Positions 1 to 8,224 of a stretch of 17,145 bases of DNA are shown here, piece after piece (position 1 is the first letter of the stretch; each line of letters opens with the position of its first letter). The notes beneath the pieces are model-generated. The model made no database searches and was not told where the DNA came from. It saw nothing but the letters and a program-made list of their open reading frames with translations. Source of the DNA: Hydnum rufescens UP504 (Eukaryota; Basidiomycota; Agaricomycetes; Cantharellales; Hydnaceae). A program made the position numbers and the translations under genes. The stretch covers positions 169,684 to 186,828 of the forward strand of contig MU129020.1 of assembly GCA_014904985.1 (NCBI GenBank). Direction: 5' to 3'.

Positions 1-551
1 TATCCATTGTCCCACCATTGGAATGATCATGTGACCTATTCGAAATTAATTATGGCTATGCATGAAACAGAGTTCATTCAATTACTCCATCAGTTTTGAT
101 CCGATAGGTATGCCCATATAACTCTTGGAAAGCCACAATTCACACCTTTCGGATGGTACTGAACACAAGTTGAACAGACCAAAAATGCACTTTTCCAGGA
201 CCAATATTACTGGTCAAATCCGGAATTTCCAGTAAAAAATGATCCTCCATCCATTACATCAATTCCTCTCAAAATAACCTCGCCTAGAAGATATAAAAAT
301 CCACATCAACGGTACTGATGGTGTGCAAAGAAAGATCAAAACTGAGCTCTATAGAACAATTTTTATCAGAATCAACACCCATCAGTATTTTATGAATTTC
401 TCTGTCAGTTCACATCCAATTTGCTTGGGGACCACTGCGCCCAGAAAGCTGTTAAAAATCTGCATTGAATGATACCAAGAACATCTATTACAGTGTAGAA
501 GATGCTTTATTGCTCTGCAGAAATTACTAACACCACCAGATGTTGGCTAAG
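1..551 (+). pseudogene. decayed coding remnant, unknown family
   Basis: Frame 1 reads as protein-like sequence from the window edge (YPLSHHWNDHVTYSKL..., ...YAHITLGKPQFTPFGWY..., ...YYWSNPEFPVKNDPPS...). It is interrupted by TGA at 97-99, 160-162, 316-318, 343-345 and 466-468 and by TAG at 352-354. Near 466 the readable frame shifts to frame 3 (NDTKNIYYSVEDALLL), with TAA at 528-530, and ends around an AAG/GTTATA boundary at 551/552 that could be an old splice donor. The even, non-repetitive residue composition between stops argues for former coding rather than chance. The 5' end lies outside the window. I do not recognise the family; a transposon-encoded or host protein are both possible. 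The dominance of TGA stops fits CGA-to-TGA decay, which is an inference. Confidence 0.5.
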
Positions 552-1370
552 GTTATAGGGATTGGGAATGAAAAGGTATGGGAGGGGCTCAGGTTAGTCT
601 CAATGGGTTGATTGGCTTACTAGGTATGGAAATGATATGGATGACTCTGATATGACATAATGTTTCTGACTCTAGCTGGACTACTTGTATCATGATTGTT
701 GAATTGAAACTTAGAAGCTATTTCTGATTTTAAACTTTTATGGGCTTGAACCTATTATTGTATGATTCAGGGCTTAGACGTCTAGCACACCTACACTGAA
801 GGTCCTACAACTATCTACAACTTCTCGTTGTTGCTCTGAGTACGCCTTTCAGTTACTTGGCCACTTGGATTTCTCATCTGTAACTACTTTATTTCAAGGG
901 GAGTCTTATCTAAAAGCTACCTAAAACTACAAATTTCGATTCCTTATATGTATTTTTGGATGTCTGTGTACTTTTCTGTGCCAAAGTCTGTGTGATGTTT
1001 GGAATGGTGCAGTTGTGGGACGTTTGGATGACTAAATCAGGCTGAGTCATATCTTTTGCTTAGTCATACAAATAGCTTTGTCATACTTTTGAGTCCGAGT
1101 TTTTGATTACAAATCTTGGTTACATAAGCATATTTTTTGACATGTAGAAAACTTTTTATTTTGTTCATCGAATGGAGTTATCTCAACTGAGTTTCCTTGA
1201 TATCTTTGGGCTGTAGCAAGATAAGGTTGTCCTAAACACTCCAACAGATCATTGATCAAGGTCTAAGGTCAGAGTGCATCCAAACTTGCATTTTCAAATA
1301 CTAGCCAGTTATTCCTCCTAAAGATGGCAAACACTTTAGATTGCAGTCCCTTGCAATGCACCATGAATTC
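552..1370. other. no recognisable gene
   Basis: This AT-rich stretch has many T-rich and TG-rich segments. I see no long open frame, RNA gene or clear repeat in it. It could include decayed intron or intergenic sequence next to the remnant at 1-551. Confidence 0.5.
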
Positions 1371-2410
1371 CTACTTCTGCCACCCATATTCAGTAAAGAC
1401 TTCATCTTCATTCCTCCTACTTTTCCACTCTTGAAACCACCAAGTCCATCCTTCCATCCACTGTGATGCCTTGTCCAATGTAAAATGTCGCACTCGACAG
1501 ATTTGACTGATTGTTGGGTAAATGTCTGCTCTTGTTTGATTAAATGGTCTTTGTTGCATGGAGAAAACCTCTCACCCTGGACAGCAGTCTATTACTTCCA
1601 GATTGAGAACAGAGGTTGGGAATACTCGAGGAGGTATCTTGTCACCAGTTGAAATTGTAAGGCGACTACCAAGACAACTTCAAGGTCCTTTCGTTGGTAG
1701 GGGGCATAGTGATCTTGTACCCAGATAATGTATCTTGTCCACTTGATACTTTTTGATAGAATGATCCCTTCAAATGAATTTTCAGGTGTAGGAGAATAGC
1801 AAATGGGAGTGGAAGAATGGATGCCAATGAAAGGATTGTTGTTGATGTGATCAAAATGGCGATAGACAAGTGAAAGTTGCTGGATAGGCATGGCTGGGGC
1901 TGATGCTAACAAGGTCTGTATTTGATGGGCCCTTTATAACTATTTCTTGATGGCCTCATGACTCTTTCCTTTTGCATCAAACTTGTCCTGAAAATCATTT
2001 GTTCTTTTTGTAATTCTTTTAGGAAACAAGGGATGGGGGAACAGGACAAGACATGATTCAAATACGTGCATCAAAGGGATTATGGGTGAAGAGGGGATGG
2101 ATACAAGCATCCCTTTCAGGGGTGTTCTGGACTGCAATCCCTAATCTGACTTCAACTTTAAAGTCAGGACTCTCAGATACCACAGATTTAACCATCATCC
2201 AGTTTAGAAATGCCTGGTAAACTTCCTCTCCTTGGCAAGCAGATCTGGACAAAACCATCCTGGTTTTCCAGCCTGGAATGAAAGATAAAATGATGTGTCA
2301 TCCTCTACCAGAAGATATAACTTGATGAACTTCTTGGTTCCTGATTCTTCTTTTGATATATCATTTAAAGACCTTGGGAAATTTGAAGGACTAATCATAC
2401 CTTTGTGCAT
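1371..2410 (-). pseudogene. decayed coding remnant with frameshifts, unknown family
   Basis: Several adjacent minus-strand frames look like pieces of one broken gene. From the top, 2410-2204 reads as coding (...FIKLYLLVEDDTSFYLSF...). Around LLAKE/EVYQAFLNW it passes by a one-base shift into 2258-2058 (...SPDFKVEVRLGIAVQNT...). The frame 2137-1592 is open across about 180 codons except for two close stops near 1937-1945 (the frame reads ...HEAIKK, stop, L, stop, RAHQIQTLL...). A last piece, 1559-1371, is rich in tryptophan (WMEGWTWWFQEWKSRRNEDE). No conserved domain is recognisable. That these pieces belong to one ancestral gene is inferred from order and strand only. Confidence 0.35.
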
Positions 2411-2447
2411 TTCTCCACAGCTGGGATGATAGTGGGGTCCATTGGAA

Positions 2448-2554
2448 ATGAAAGAAGAAATGATGATAGGATCTGAGAGAGAGATGAGAAGAGAAAAGAT
2501 GAGAAAAGAGAAAGAAAGAGGAGAGAAGGAATCAAATGAACTAAGAGGGATGAG
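2448..2554. repeat. purine-rich low-complexity tract
   Basis: A run of about 100 bases is made almost entirely of A and G (GAGAGAGAGATGAGAAGAG and similar). It lies directly outside the left end of the inverted-repeat element that starts near 2555. The right end of that element also abuts GA-rich sequence (GAGAGGAGGAGAATGG from 5165). This may be an insertion preference or may blur an old target duplication. Confidence 0.6.
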
Positions 2555-2627
2555 AGCAGCAATAGGGACACTACTTTGGACCTCTTAGGCTGGGCTTCCC
2601 ACTATGCAGGGAAGGGACCCTAGAGGT
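2555..2627 (+). repeat. left terminal inverted repeat with hairpin
   Basis: This pairs with 5096-5164 in inverted orientation. Within it, 2580-2627 is itself a stem-loop: ACCTCTTAGG at one side, CCTAGAGGT at the other, with a GC-rich middle. The match to the right end includes the asymmetric middle (CTGGG...GCAGG.AAGGGACC), so it is more than two copies of a short palindrome. Confidence 0.6.
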
Positions 2628-2971
2628 CTTAGGACTGCTAGATAACCACGAATGCAAAAGCTGCTCACCCAGGGATCTGAACCCTAGGAGTAAAGCTCTA
2701 TCGGTAAGGCTCGGATTGTTGAATGAGGTTGGTCCATTGGAGCCCTGGCTTTCATGCAATAGAAGCTCCTGCAGTGCAAGCAATCTGTTATTGGCAAAGC
2801 TGTTAAGGCAGTAGGGAGCTGTCACCAGCTGTTTAAACTATTTGTAGCTGCCCTGCGAAACTCATCCCATAGAGAATCAGCAGCTGCGGTCATCTCCTGT
2901 AGTCGTAATGGGCCCAAGGAGCAGCTCTCCACAGGAGCTACTTTTTTTATCTTATTGGCTCATTTCTCCAT

Positions 2972-3470
2972 TCAGGAGCTGCTCAACTCACGCAGCTTGC
3001 TCAACTCAAGCAAGCTGCTCAACTCACAGCAGCTGCTCAACTCACCAGCAGCTGCCTCAACTAAGGCGCTGCTCAACTCACAGCAGCTGTGCAACTTTCA
3101 CAGCAGCTGCTCCAACTCACCAGCAGCTGCTCAACTCCACAGGGGCAAGCTGTTCCAACTCACAGCAGCTTGGTCAACTCACAGGCAGCTGCTCCAACTC
3201 ACAGCAGTGGCTCAACTCACAGCAGCTGTCCAACTCACAGCAGCTGCTCAACCTCCAGCAGCTTGGCTCAAACTCACAGGCAGCTGGGCTCAACTCACCG
3301 AGCTGCTCAAAACTCACAGCACTGGCTCAATCACAAGCAGCTGCTCAAACTCCAGGCAGCTGCTCTAACTCAAGGCGCTGCTCAACTCCACAGCAGCTGC
3401 TCAACTCACAGCAGGCTCAACTCAGCAGGCTGCTCAACTCACAGCAGCTGACTCATTTCACAGCAGCTGT
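2972..3470. repeat. minisatellite, ~18-bp unit CAGCAGCTGCTCAACTCA
   Basis: About 27 imperfect copies of an 18-base unit run from 2972 to 3470. Copies vary from about 16 to 23 bases, mostly through one- or two-base insertions and deletions (for example CTCAAACTCA, CTCCAACTCA, CAACTCCACAG). Nearly every unit keeps CAGCTG or AGCTG. The open frames across it (up to 241 codons) are Gln/Ser/Leu-rich translations of the repeat and change frame with each indel, so I do not treat them as genes. Confidence 0.9.
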
Positions 3471-3785
3471 TGTCTCCACACAGCTTGTCTCCCAAGCAGC
3501 TGCCTGTCTCCAGCAGCTGCTTGTTCTAACGACCTTCTCAGCAGCTGCTTGTCTCCCAGAGCTGCTTGTCTCCCAGGCAGCGCTGTTTCTCCGCAGCTGC
3601 TTGTTCCCAAGCTTTTTGCTGCTTGTCTCCTAGCAGCGGCTGTCTCCCAGCAGCTGCTTGTCTCCCAGCAGCTGCTTGTCTCCCCCAGCAGCTCATTGTC
3701 TCCCAGCACTGCTGTCTCCCAGGCAGCTGCTTCAGTGCTTGGTCCCTAGCAGCTGGCTCTTCTCCAGCACGGCTTGTTTTCCCAG
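3471..3785. repeat. minisatellite, ~18-bp unit CAGCAGCTGCTTGTCTCC
   Basis: This directly continues the previous array. The same CAGCAGCTGCT core is now followed by TGTCTCC instead of CAACTCA, in roughly 17 imperfect copies. The shared core and switched tail indicate two subfamilies of one repeat that expanded separately. It ends where a GT-rich, telomere-like array starts. Confidence 0.85.
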
Positions 3786-3796
3786 CAGTTGCTTGT

Positions 3797-4095
3797 GTAG
3801 GGTTGGACTGTTGGGGGAGTAGGGTTAGTTGGTTGGGTTGTGTGGGCGGTTGGAGTTTCACCGATGGTACAGGTGGGAATGCCCCCCCCACAGCAGCTAC
3901 ATGTTGAGGGTTGGGGACTGTTGGGGGGTAGGGTTAGGTTGGGTTTGGTTGGGTTGTTGAGGGTTGGAGTTCACATGGTACAGGTGGAATGTCTACCCCC
4001 ATGCCCAGTAGTATAGTTGATGGTTGGGGACTGTTAGGGGTTGGGGTTTAGGGTTAGGGTTGGAATTGGCTGGGTGTATGTCTACCCCTGGTTGG
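3797..4095 (+). repeat. three ~110-bp GT-rich, telomere-like repeats
   Basis: Three copies are marked by GGACTGTT at 3805, 3915 and 4028, so the periods are 110 and 113 bases. Each carries GTAGGGTTAG or TTTAGGGTTAGGGTTGG-type sequence, then GGTTGGAGTT, GGTACAGGTGG and a C-rich AATG.C.ACCCC block. TTAGGG is the usual fungal telomere unit, but here only one or two perfect units occur per copy, so this is interstitial and degenerate rather than a chromosome end. Confidence 0.75.
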
Positions 4096-4101
4096 GGCTG
4101 C

Positions 4102-4145
4102 TGACTAATCACCCTTACATGTTCTGCTGTAAGTATGATTAGTCA
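4102..4145. other. stem-loop beside the tRNA-like module
   Basis: TGACTAATCA (4102-4111) pairs with TGATTAGTCA (4136-4145). Inside them CTTAC (4114-4118) pairs with GTAAG (4129-4133) around a 10-base loop. That gives 15 base pairs with one symmetric 2x2 internal loop. It lies just 3' of the tRNA-like sequence when read on the minus strand. Confidence 0.6.
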
Positions 4146-4150
4146 CCAGA

Positions 4151-4236
4151 AATGTTCCAACCGCAGGATTTGAACCTGTGACCTCACTGTAGGGCACCTG
4201 GGACTTTGGCAGCTTAGACCACTGGACTCTCAACCC
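4151..4236 (-). ncRNA. tRNA-derived Pol III module (SINE head or tRNA pseudogene)
   Basis: On the minus strand GGTTCAAATCC (4166-4176) matches the Pol III B box exactly and sits in a T-arm-like stem-loop (ACAGG/CCTGC, 4 of 5 pairs). TGGTCTAAGCT (4211-4221), preceded by GAGAGTCCAG, matches the A box at 10 of 11 positions. The boxes are 34 bases apart, as in a tRNA. The acceptor arms (GGTTGAG at the 5' side, GGTTGGA at the 3' side) do not pair, and no clean anticodon arm forms, so this is not a functional tRNA. A SINE head or a tRNA pseudogene are both possible. No T-run terminator is visible directly downstream. Confidence 0.45.
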
Positions 4237-4308
4237 CCTCCCACCCACCCATGATTTTTTGTACTACAAGTAGGCACACTCAAGCCTAAGGTATATCAGC
4301 TAGTTATG

Positions 4309-5085
4309 AAGTAGATTGGAGCTGCTATGGAATGGAAAGGAGCTGCTGGCACCAAATGTCAGTAGCTGCATGCTGATATAGCAGCTGATTATTGGTCATT
4401 ATAGGAGCTGCTGGCTCTCAGAGGTGCTGGAAGCACAGCCACATATTGCCTCAGCAGAGCTTATGAGCTGCTCTTTGGATGTTATATCAGCTGCTATAGA
4501 AGTGATAGGAGCTGCTGGCTCTGAATCTCAGCAGCTGCATGCCATATAGCAGCTGATTACTGTTCATTATTGGAGCTGCTCATTCTCAATATACCAGCAG
4601 CTGCTAGGAGCACAGCCACATACCAGCTTTTCTGATGATATATCAACTGCTATAGAAGTGATAGGAGCTGCTGGCTCTGAATCTCAGCAGCTGCATGCCA
4701 TATGGCAGCTGATTACTGTTCATTATAGGAGCTGCTCATTCTCAATATACCAGCAGCTGCTAGGAGCACAGCCACATACCAGCTTCTCTGATGATATATC
4801 AGCTACTTTGGGATGGATAGGAGGTGCTGACTCTGAGTCTTAGTAGCTGCATGGGCACATAGCAGCTGATTATTGTTCATTATAGGAGCTGCTAGCTCTG
4901 AGGGTAGCTGCTGCTGCTGTAAGCACAGCCACACAGCCACAGATCAGGACCTATGAAGAGCTCTTCTGATGATATAGCAGCTACTATAGCATGGATTGGA
5001 GCAGCTGGCTCTCAGTATGACAGCAGGTGCTAGAAGGAAGCCCTGATAGCAGCTGAGTGCTGGGGATTTCAAGAGCTGCTGGATA
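4309..5085. repeat. satellite array, 156-bp unit
   Basis: Equivalent points (GGAGCTGCTGGCTCT or variants) begin at about 4336, 4505, 4661, 4817 and 4995. The periods are therefore 169, 156, 156 and 178 bases. A unit reads roughly: GAGCTGCTGGCTCTGA, CAGCAGCTGCATGCCATAT, AGCAGCTGATTACTGTTCA, GGAGCTGCTCATTCTCAAT, CAGCAGCTGCTAGGAGCAC, AGCCACATACCAGCTTCTC, TGATGATATATCAGCT. The two 156-bp units are nearly identical, so they are the youngest; outer ones are degenerate. Each unit holds several CAGCTG or AGCAGCTG sites. Confidence 0.85.
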
Positions 5086-5095
5086 TCAGTGCTGG

Positions 5096-5164
5096 ACCTC
5101 TTAGGTCCCTTCCTGCGTAGTGAAAGCCAGCCTAAGAGGTCAAAACTTGTTTCCCTGGGCTGCT
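5096..5164 (-). repeat. right terminal inverted repeat with hairpin
   Basis: This is the inverted partner of 2555-2627. 5096-5140 forms a stem-loop (ACCTCTTAGG ... CCTAAGAGGT). The outer part 5141-5164 matches the outer left end with a few mismatches and a short indel. Confidence 0.6.
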
Positions 5165-5383
5165 GAGAGGAGGAGAATGGGGTTCTGGAATGACTTTCAC
5201 TGCCCTTTTATCCTCGTCCTGAGTTTGACATGATTTCCTTATTCGTTTTACTTCTGACAGCTGTCATTTCCCTTGTGAATCATTTTCAAATTCAAATCAA
5301 ATCCTTTGCCTTCATTCCATTTTTAGCATATGAATCACATTTGAAAAGAAAGAACAGCTGTCTAGGATCCAGATCCTTTTGAA
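5165..5383. other. no recognisable gene
   Basis: This is unique-looking, moderately AT-rich sequence between the right end of the inverted-repeat element and the next coding remnant. I see no feature in it. Confidence 0.4.
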
Positions 5384-5812
5384 TCAGAGATGACGAAGGA
5401 AATTACACATAGAACATCTGACAGATCTCCAGTGGAGTGGGTTTGTGATGGAATAAATGAGAGACATGAAGGGAGAGATGGGTGGGAATGGGAAATCCTT
5501 GGGTTCCAAGATCGATGATAGGAGAATGTTCCCAAATGAACAATCGACATGTTGGTAACCAATGGAAAGTAGGATCGTAATGAAGGCAAAGTTGTATTTG
5601 TCCACAGATTCGATATATGCCTGGAAAACAAATGGAATGCCTCTGGGAATATATGCCACCATCAATCCACTTGCATTCTCCACTCCAAGGTGGAAAATGA
5701 CTTTGCCAAACCCCTTTTGCTCGATGAATTGATGGGACAGATCGAATATGTCATTGGGATATTCGTAGCGTGGGTAACATCCTTTGGGATACAGGAATTT
5801 GATTGCAGACAT
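5384..5812 (-). pseudogene. 142-codon open frame, unknown; probable gene fragment
   Basis: An uninterrupted minus-strand frame starts MSAIKFLYPKGCYPRYEY and includes ...FGKVIFHLGVENASGLMVAY... and ...FVFQAYIESVDKYNFAF.... Its composition is varied and protein-like, with hydrophobic stretches near residues 65-105. It could be an exon of the same former gene as the remnant at 6071-6415, which lies upstream on the same strand. No domain is recognisable. The downstream part (after about residue 110) is proline- and serine-rich and may be intronic or untranslated. The start codon is simply the first ATG in the frame. Confidence 0.35.
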
Positions 5813-6070
5813 GATGAGTGATAATAGAACAATCTTGGGGAATTTTGCATAATTCAGTGTTCCTTAAATCACTTTCTGGAAGTTGGCATTTAATTTCTTG
5901 GAATGGGGACTTAATTAGACACCTGAGCCTTGGCAATCACTTGTAGTTTTAATTCCAGGGTGCATTTGTGCATTTGATCACAAGGCATTTGCAATTAATT
6001 CGTGGTGATTCAATTTTTTCAATTCCCAGATTTGACTTGGCTTTCAGGGTCAGAAACACATGATATTCTT

Positions 6071-6415
6071 TTAACTGGGAGGGGGTGAAAAGTCACATGA
6101 AAAGAAGGGGTGGGTACATTGAGTTGGATCGATCCCTCCAAACACAGTAAGACCCAGAACAATCTCAGCCAAAAACATAGGGCCATCTGCATGCATGTTG
6201 TGATAATGAATGCCATCAATTCGGGCGAAGAAATAAACCATGGGATCATTTTTGTCTGGGTAAACTGCGCCAAAATTGCCTAGTCAAATAGAAAGGAAGG
6301 GTGAATTTTGATCGGTTGTATACATGCTGATGTCAATGTGAACCACATGGGGAACTTCAAGCAAATTGAATTCATCGGACATTTGCCTAATTTGGGAAGG
6401 ATTTTTAGAATCTGG
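6071..6415 (-). pseudogene. coding remnant with in-frame TGA, unknown family
   Basis: Read downward from 6415, the frame gives PDSKNPSQIRQMSDEFNLLE..., ...PHVVHIDISMYTTDQNSP..., a TGA at 6284-6286, then LGNFGAVYPDKNDPMVYFF, ARIDGIHYHNMHADGPMFL, AEIVLGLTVFGGIDPTQ, and a stop at 6071-6073. Both sides of the TGA are protein-like in the same frame, so the stop interrupts one former exon. The coding-like part probably ends near 6125, at a possible donor (CAAT/GTACCC). Two adjacent TGA codons (6416-6421) close the frame upstream. The family is not recognised. Confidence 0.45.
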
Positions 6416-6740
6416 TCATCAATATTCGTTCTTGGCTTACAAGTAGCGTGGGATTCAAGGTATGTCTGGCCATGGCCATTTTCCTCTGTTTTTTATACCT
6501 CTCTGAATCCTTAATTTGACTGATTTTTTTAAGAGTTTCCTTATTTAGGGATTCTAGGGTACAGGCTTAGGGATTCTAGGGCAGCACTTTGGTTTTTGTA
6601 CTTTGGTTTTGCTTGGCTTTTGTTCATTTCATTTAATTTAATTTTTTTTTCAAAGGTACTTTATTTTTCTAAGTCGCATATGAATAGTTACAATTCAAAG
6701 TTTTTAACTGGTCTTGACAGAAGGTGGTATGGGAAGATAG
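6416..6740. other. no gene; short direct repeats
   Basis: T-rich sequence with two copies of TTAGGGATTCTAGGG at about 6545 and 6568 and two TTTGGTTTT(T)G copies near 6589 and 6603. A plus-strand open frame from 6596 runs into the minisatellite; most of its codons are repeat-derived. Confidence 0.4.
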
Positions 6741-7073
6741 AAGGGGAGGGTGACTTGGTGGAAGTCAAGAAAATCGAGGGGGACTCGAATAAAGTCGCGG
6801 GAATTGAGAGGGACTCGAAAAACATTGCAGGAATTGAGAGGGACTTGAAAAATGTTGCAGGAATTGAGAGGGACTTGAAAAACGTTGTAGGAATTGAGAG
6901 GGACTTGAATATATGTGGCAAAAGGCAAGAAGGACTTGAGAAATGTCATGAGAATTGGGAGGGACTTGAATATATGTCGCGAAAGATGAGAAGGACTTGA
7001 GAAACGTCACGAGAATTGGGAGGGACTCAAATATATGTCGCGAAAGGCGAGAAGGACTTGAGAAATGTCACAA
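6741..7073. repeat. minisatellite, 30-bp units changing to 61-bp units
   Basis: From 6741 to 6890 five 30-base units follow one another, the best ones reading GAATTGAGAGGGACTTGAAA plus AACGTTGTAG. From 6891 the unit becomes 61 bases (6891, 6952, 7013, then 7074), made of two related halves of about 30 bases (...GGGACTTGAATATATGTCGC and GAAGGACTTGAGAAATGTCA). A plus-strand frame (6596-7000) reads the 30-base part as a decapeptide repeat (GIERDLKNVA). Minus-strand frames are open too, so coding is doubtful. Confidence 0.85.
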
Positions 7074-7350
7074 GAATTGGGAGGGACTTGAGAGATGTTG
7101 CGAGAATCGAAATAAGATAGTGAGAGAGATGTAGGAAGTTGAATGGGACTCGAAATACCTTGTGGGAATCGAGGGAGACTCGAGAGGGACTCAGAATATG
7201 TTCACATGGGGCTGAGAAGGACTTGAGAGATGTCGCGAGAATTGAAATAAGATGTAAGAGAGATGTAGGAAATCGAATGGGACTTGAAATACCTCGCAGG
7301 AATTGAGGGAGACTCAAGAGGGACTTGGAATACATTCACATGGGGCTGAG
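7074..7350. repeat. 135-bp direct duplication
   Basis: Two copies are offset by about 135 bases. GAGATGTTGCGAGAATCGAA at 7092 recurs as GAGATGTCGCGAGAATTGAA at 7227, and TTCACATGGGGCTGAGAA at 7201 recurs at 7335. Their internal sequence (GGGACTCGAAATACC, GAGGGAGACTCGAGAGGGAC) is related to the preceding 30/61-base units. It is a higher-order form of the same minisatellite. Confidence 0.8.
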
Positions 7351-7690
7351 AAACTCACAAGGCATTGATACGAGGTGCGGGAACTCGCAAGGCATTGACA
7401 TGAGGTGTGGGAGCTCGCAAAGTGTTGATACGAGGTGCGGGAACTTGCAGGGCATTGACATGAGGCATGGGAGCTTGCAGGGTGTTGACATGAGGTGCAG
7501 AAGCTCGCAAGATGTCGACATAAGGCCGAGGAACTCGCAGAATGTTGACACGAGGTGCAGGAACTCGCAGGATGTCAGCACGAGGCCAAGGAACTCTCAG
7601 GGTGTCAACATAAGGCCGAGGAACTTGCAGAACATTGACACGAGACATGGGAACTCAAAAAACGTTGATGTAGGGCCGAGGAAAGAAATA
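7351..7690. repeat. minisatellite, eleven 30-bp units
   Basis: Eleven units follow one another with an exact 30-base period starting at 7351, 7381, 7411 and so on to 7680, then a partial unit. The consensus is GAACTCGCAGGGTGTTGACA plus TGAGGTGCGG. No unit has an indel, unlike the CAGCTG arrays. Because 30 is a multiple of three, the plus-strand frame 7325-7705 encodes a decapeptide repeat (RNSQGIDTRC-like), and minus-strand frames are also open. The lack of frame-breaking indels could hint at past coding or just recent expansion. Confidence 0.9.
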
Positions 7691-8001
7691 GGAGGGCTGG
7701 GATAGTTGCTGTTTTGAGCAAGACAATGAGAACTTGTGAAGCTTTGCAAGAGTCATCAAGGAGATTTTTTGCACAATTGAAAGAACAGAGGATGGTGTTC
7801 GCAAGGCAGTCCTAAGAAGTGCCAAGAAAAAATGGTTTTAACAGAACCACTTGTGTTTTGCCTTACATAAGTCTCTTCCTGATTCTGAGTTTTCTTTATA
7901 GATATTTTGATATTTATTCATGGGGGAACACAACCAAAAGGGTTGTGCTCAGTATTTGAGACACATTTCTGAAAAAAAAGAAGGAAGAAGGAAATTTCAC
8001 A
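7691..8001. other. no recognisable gene; left flank of the palindromic transposon
   Basis: AT-rich sequence with an A-run near 7972-7979 followed by GAAGGAAGAAGGAAA. It would be continuous with 12317 onward before the transposon inserted. Confidence 0.4.
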
Positions 8002-8009
8002 GGCAAGAG
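8002..8009 (+). repeat. left target-site duplication GGCAAGAG
   Basis: GGCAAGAG ends immediately before the first base of the element's terminal repeat (CACCTAACGC at 8010). The identical eight bases follow its last base at 12309-12316. Confidence 0.85.
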
Positions 8010-8224
8010 CACCTAACGCACCCTCAAAAAGGTACCTCTTAGGTGGGTTCCAGTTGCATTGGCCTTTGACCTGAGAGGTGGTTTTTATATAGGCACGTCT
8101 AGGCAGTGTCTAAAGGTGTTCAAAAGATGAAAAATTTCTAAGTCCCTATAATAGGCACACCTATCTGTGCCCGCCGCAGGCGCCACTCCCAGGCTTTTTA
8201 ACTATTTGATAGGCATTTTGGGGT

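Larger units (their letters stand above)
2555..5164. mobile_element. inverted-repeat-bounded element packed with CAGCTG repeats
   Basis: The two ends, about 70 bp each, align in inverted orientation. The left end reads AGCAGC, then AGGGACACTACTTTGG, then ACCTCTTAGGCTGGGCTTCC, then CTATGCAGGGAAGGGACC, then TAGAGGT. The reverse complement of the right end reads AGCAGCCC, AGGGAAACAAGTTTTG, ACCTCTTAGGCTGGCTTTCA, CTACGCAGGAAGGGACC, TAAGAGGT. The interior is nearly all tandem arrays containing CAGCTG or AGCTGCT, plus telomere-like and tRNA-like modules, with no transposase. Possible 8-base flanks at this boundary (2547-2554 and 5165-5172) match at only 6 of 8 positions in purine-rich sequence, so a target duplication is not proven. 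The terminal hairpin motif recurs in the palindromic transposon at 8010-12308, suggesting related ends. Alternatively it could be a satellite block that merely acquired inverted borders. Confidence 0.55.

Noticed and set aside
2660..2716. Second tRNA-like segment on the minus strand (GGGTTCAGATCCC stem-loop with GATAGAGC upstream)
   Set aside because: The B box has a mismatch at a key position, the A box does not fit, and there is no room for an anticodon arm. Probably chance, though it lies inside the same element.
2908..3633. 241-codon Gln/Ser/Cys/Leu-rich open frame and overlapping frames in the CAGCTG array
   Set aside because: It is the translation of an 18-base repeat lacking stops in several frames. 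Frames switch at each indel and no flanking coding sequence exists.
3797..4095. True telomere
   Set aside because: At most two perfect TTAGGG-type units per copy, embedded in a 110-bp satellite with sequence continuing on both sides.
7351..7690. CRISPR-like array
   Set aside because: Units are contiguous, variable 30-mers without unique spacers, in a eukaryotic genome.
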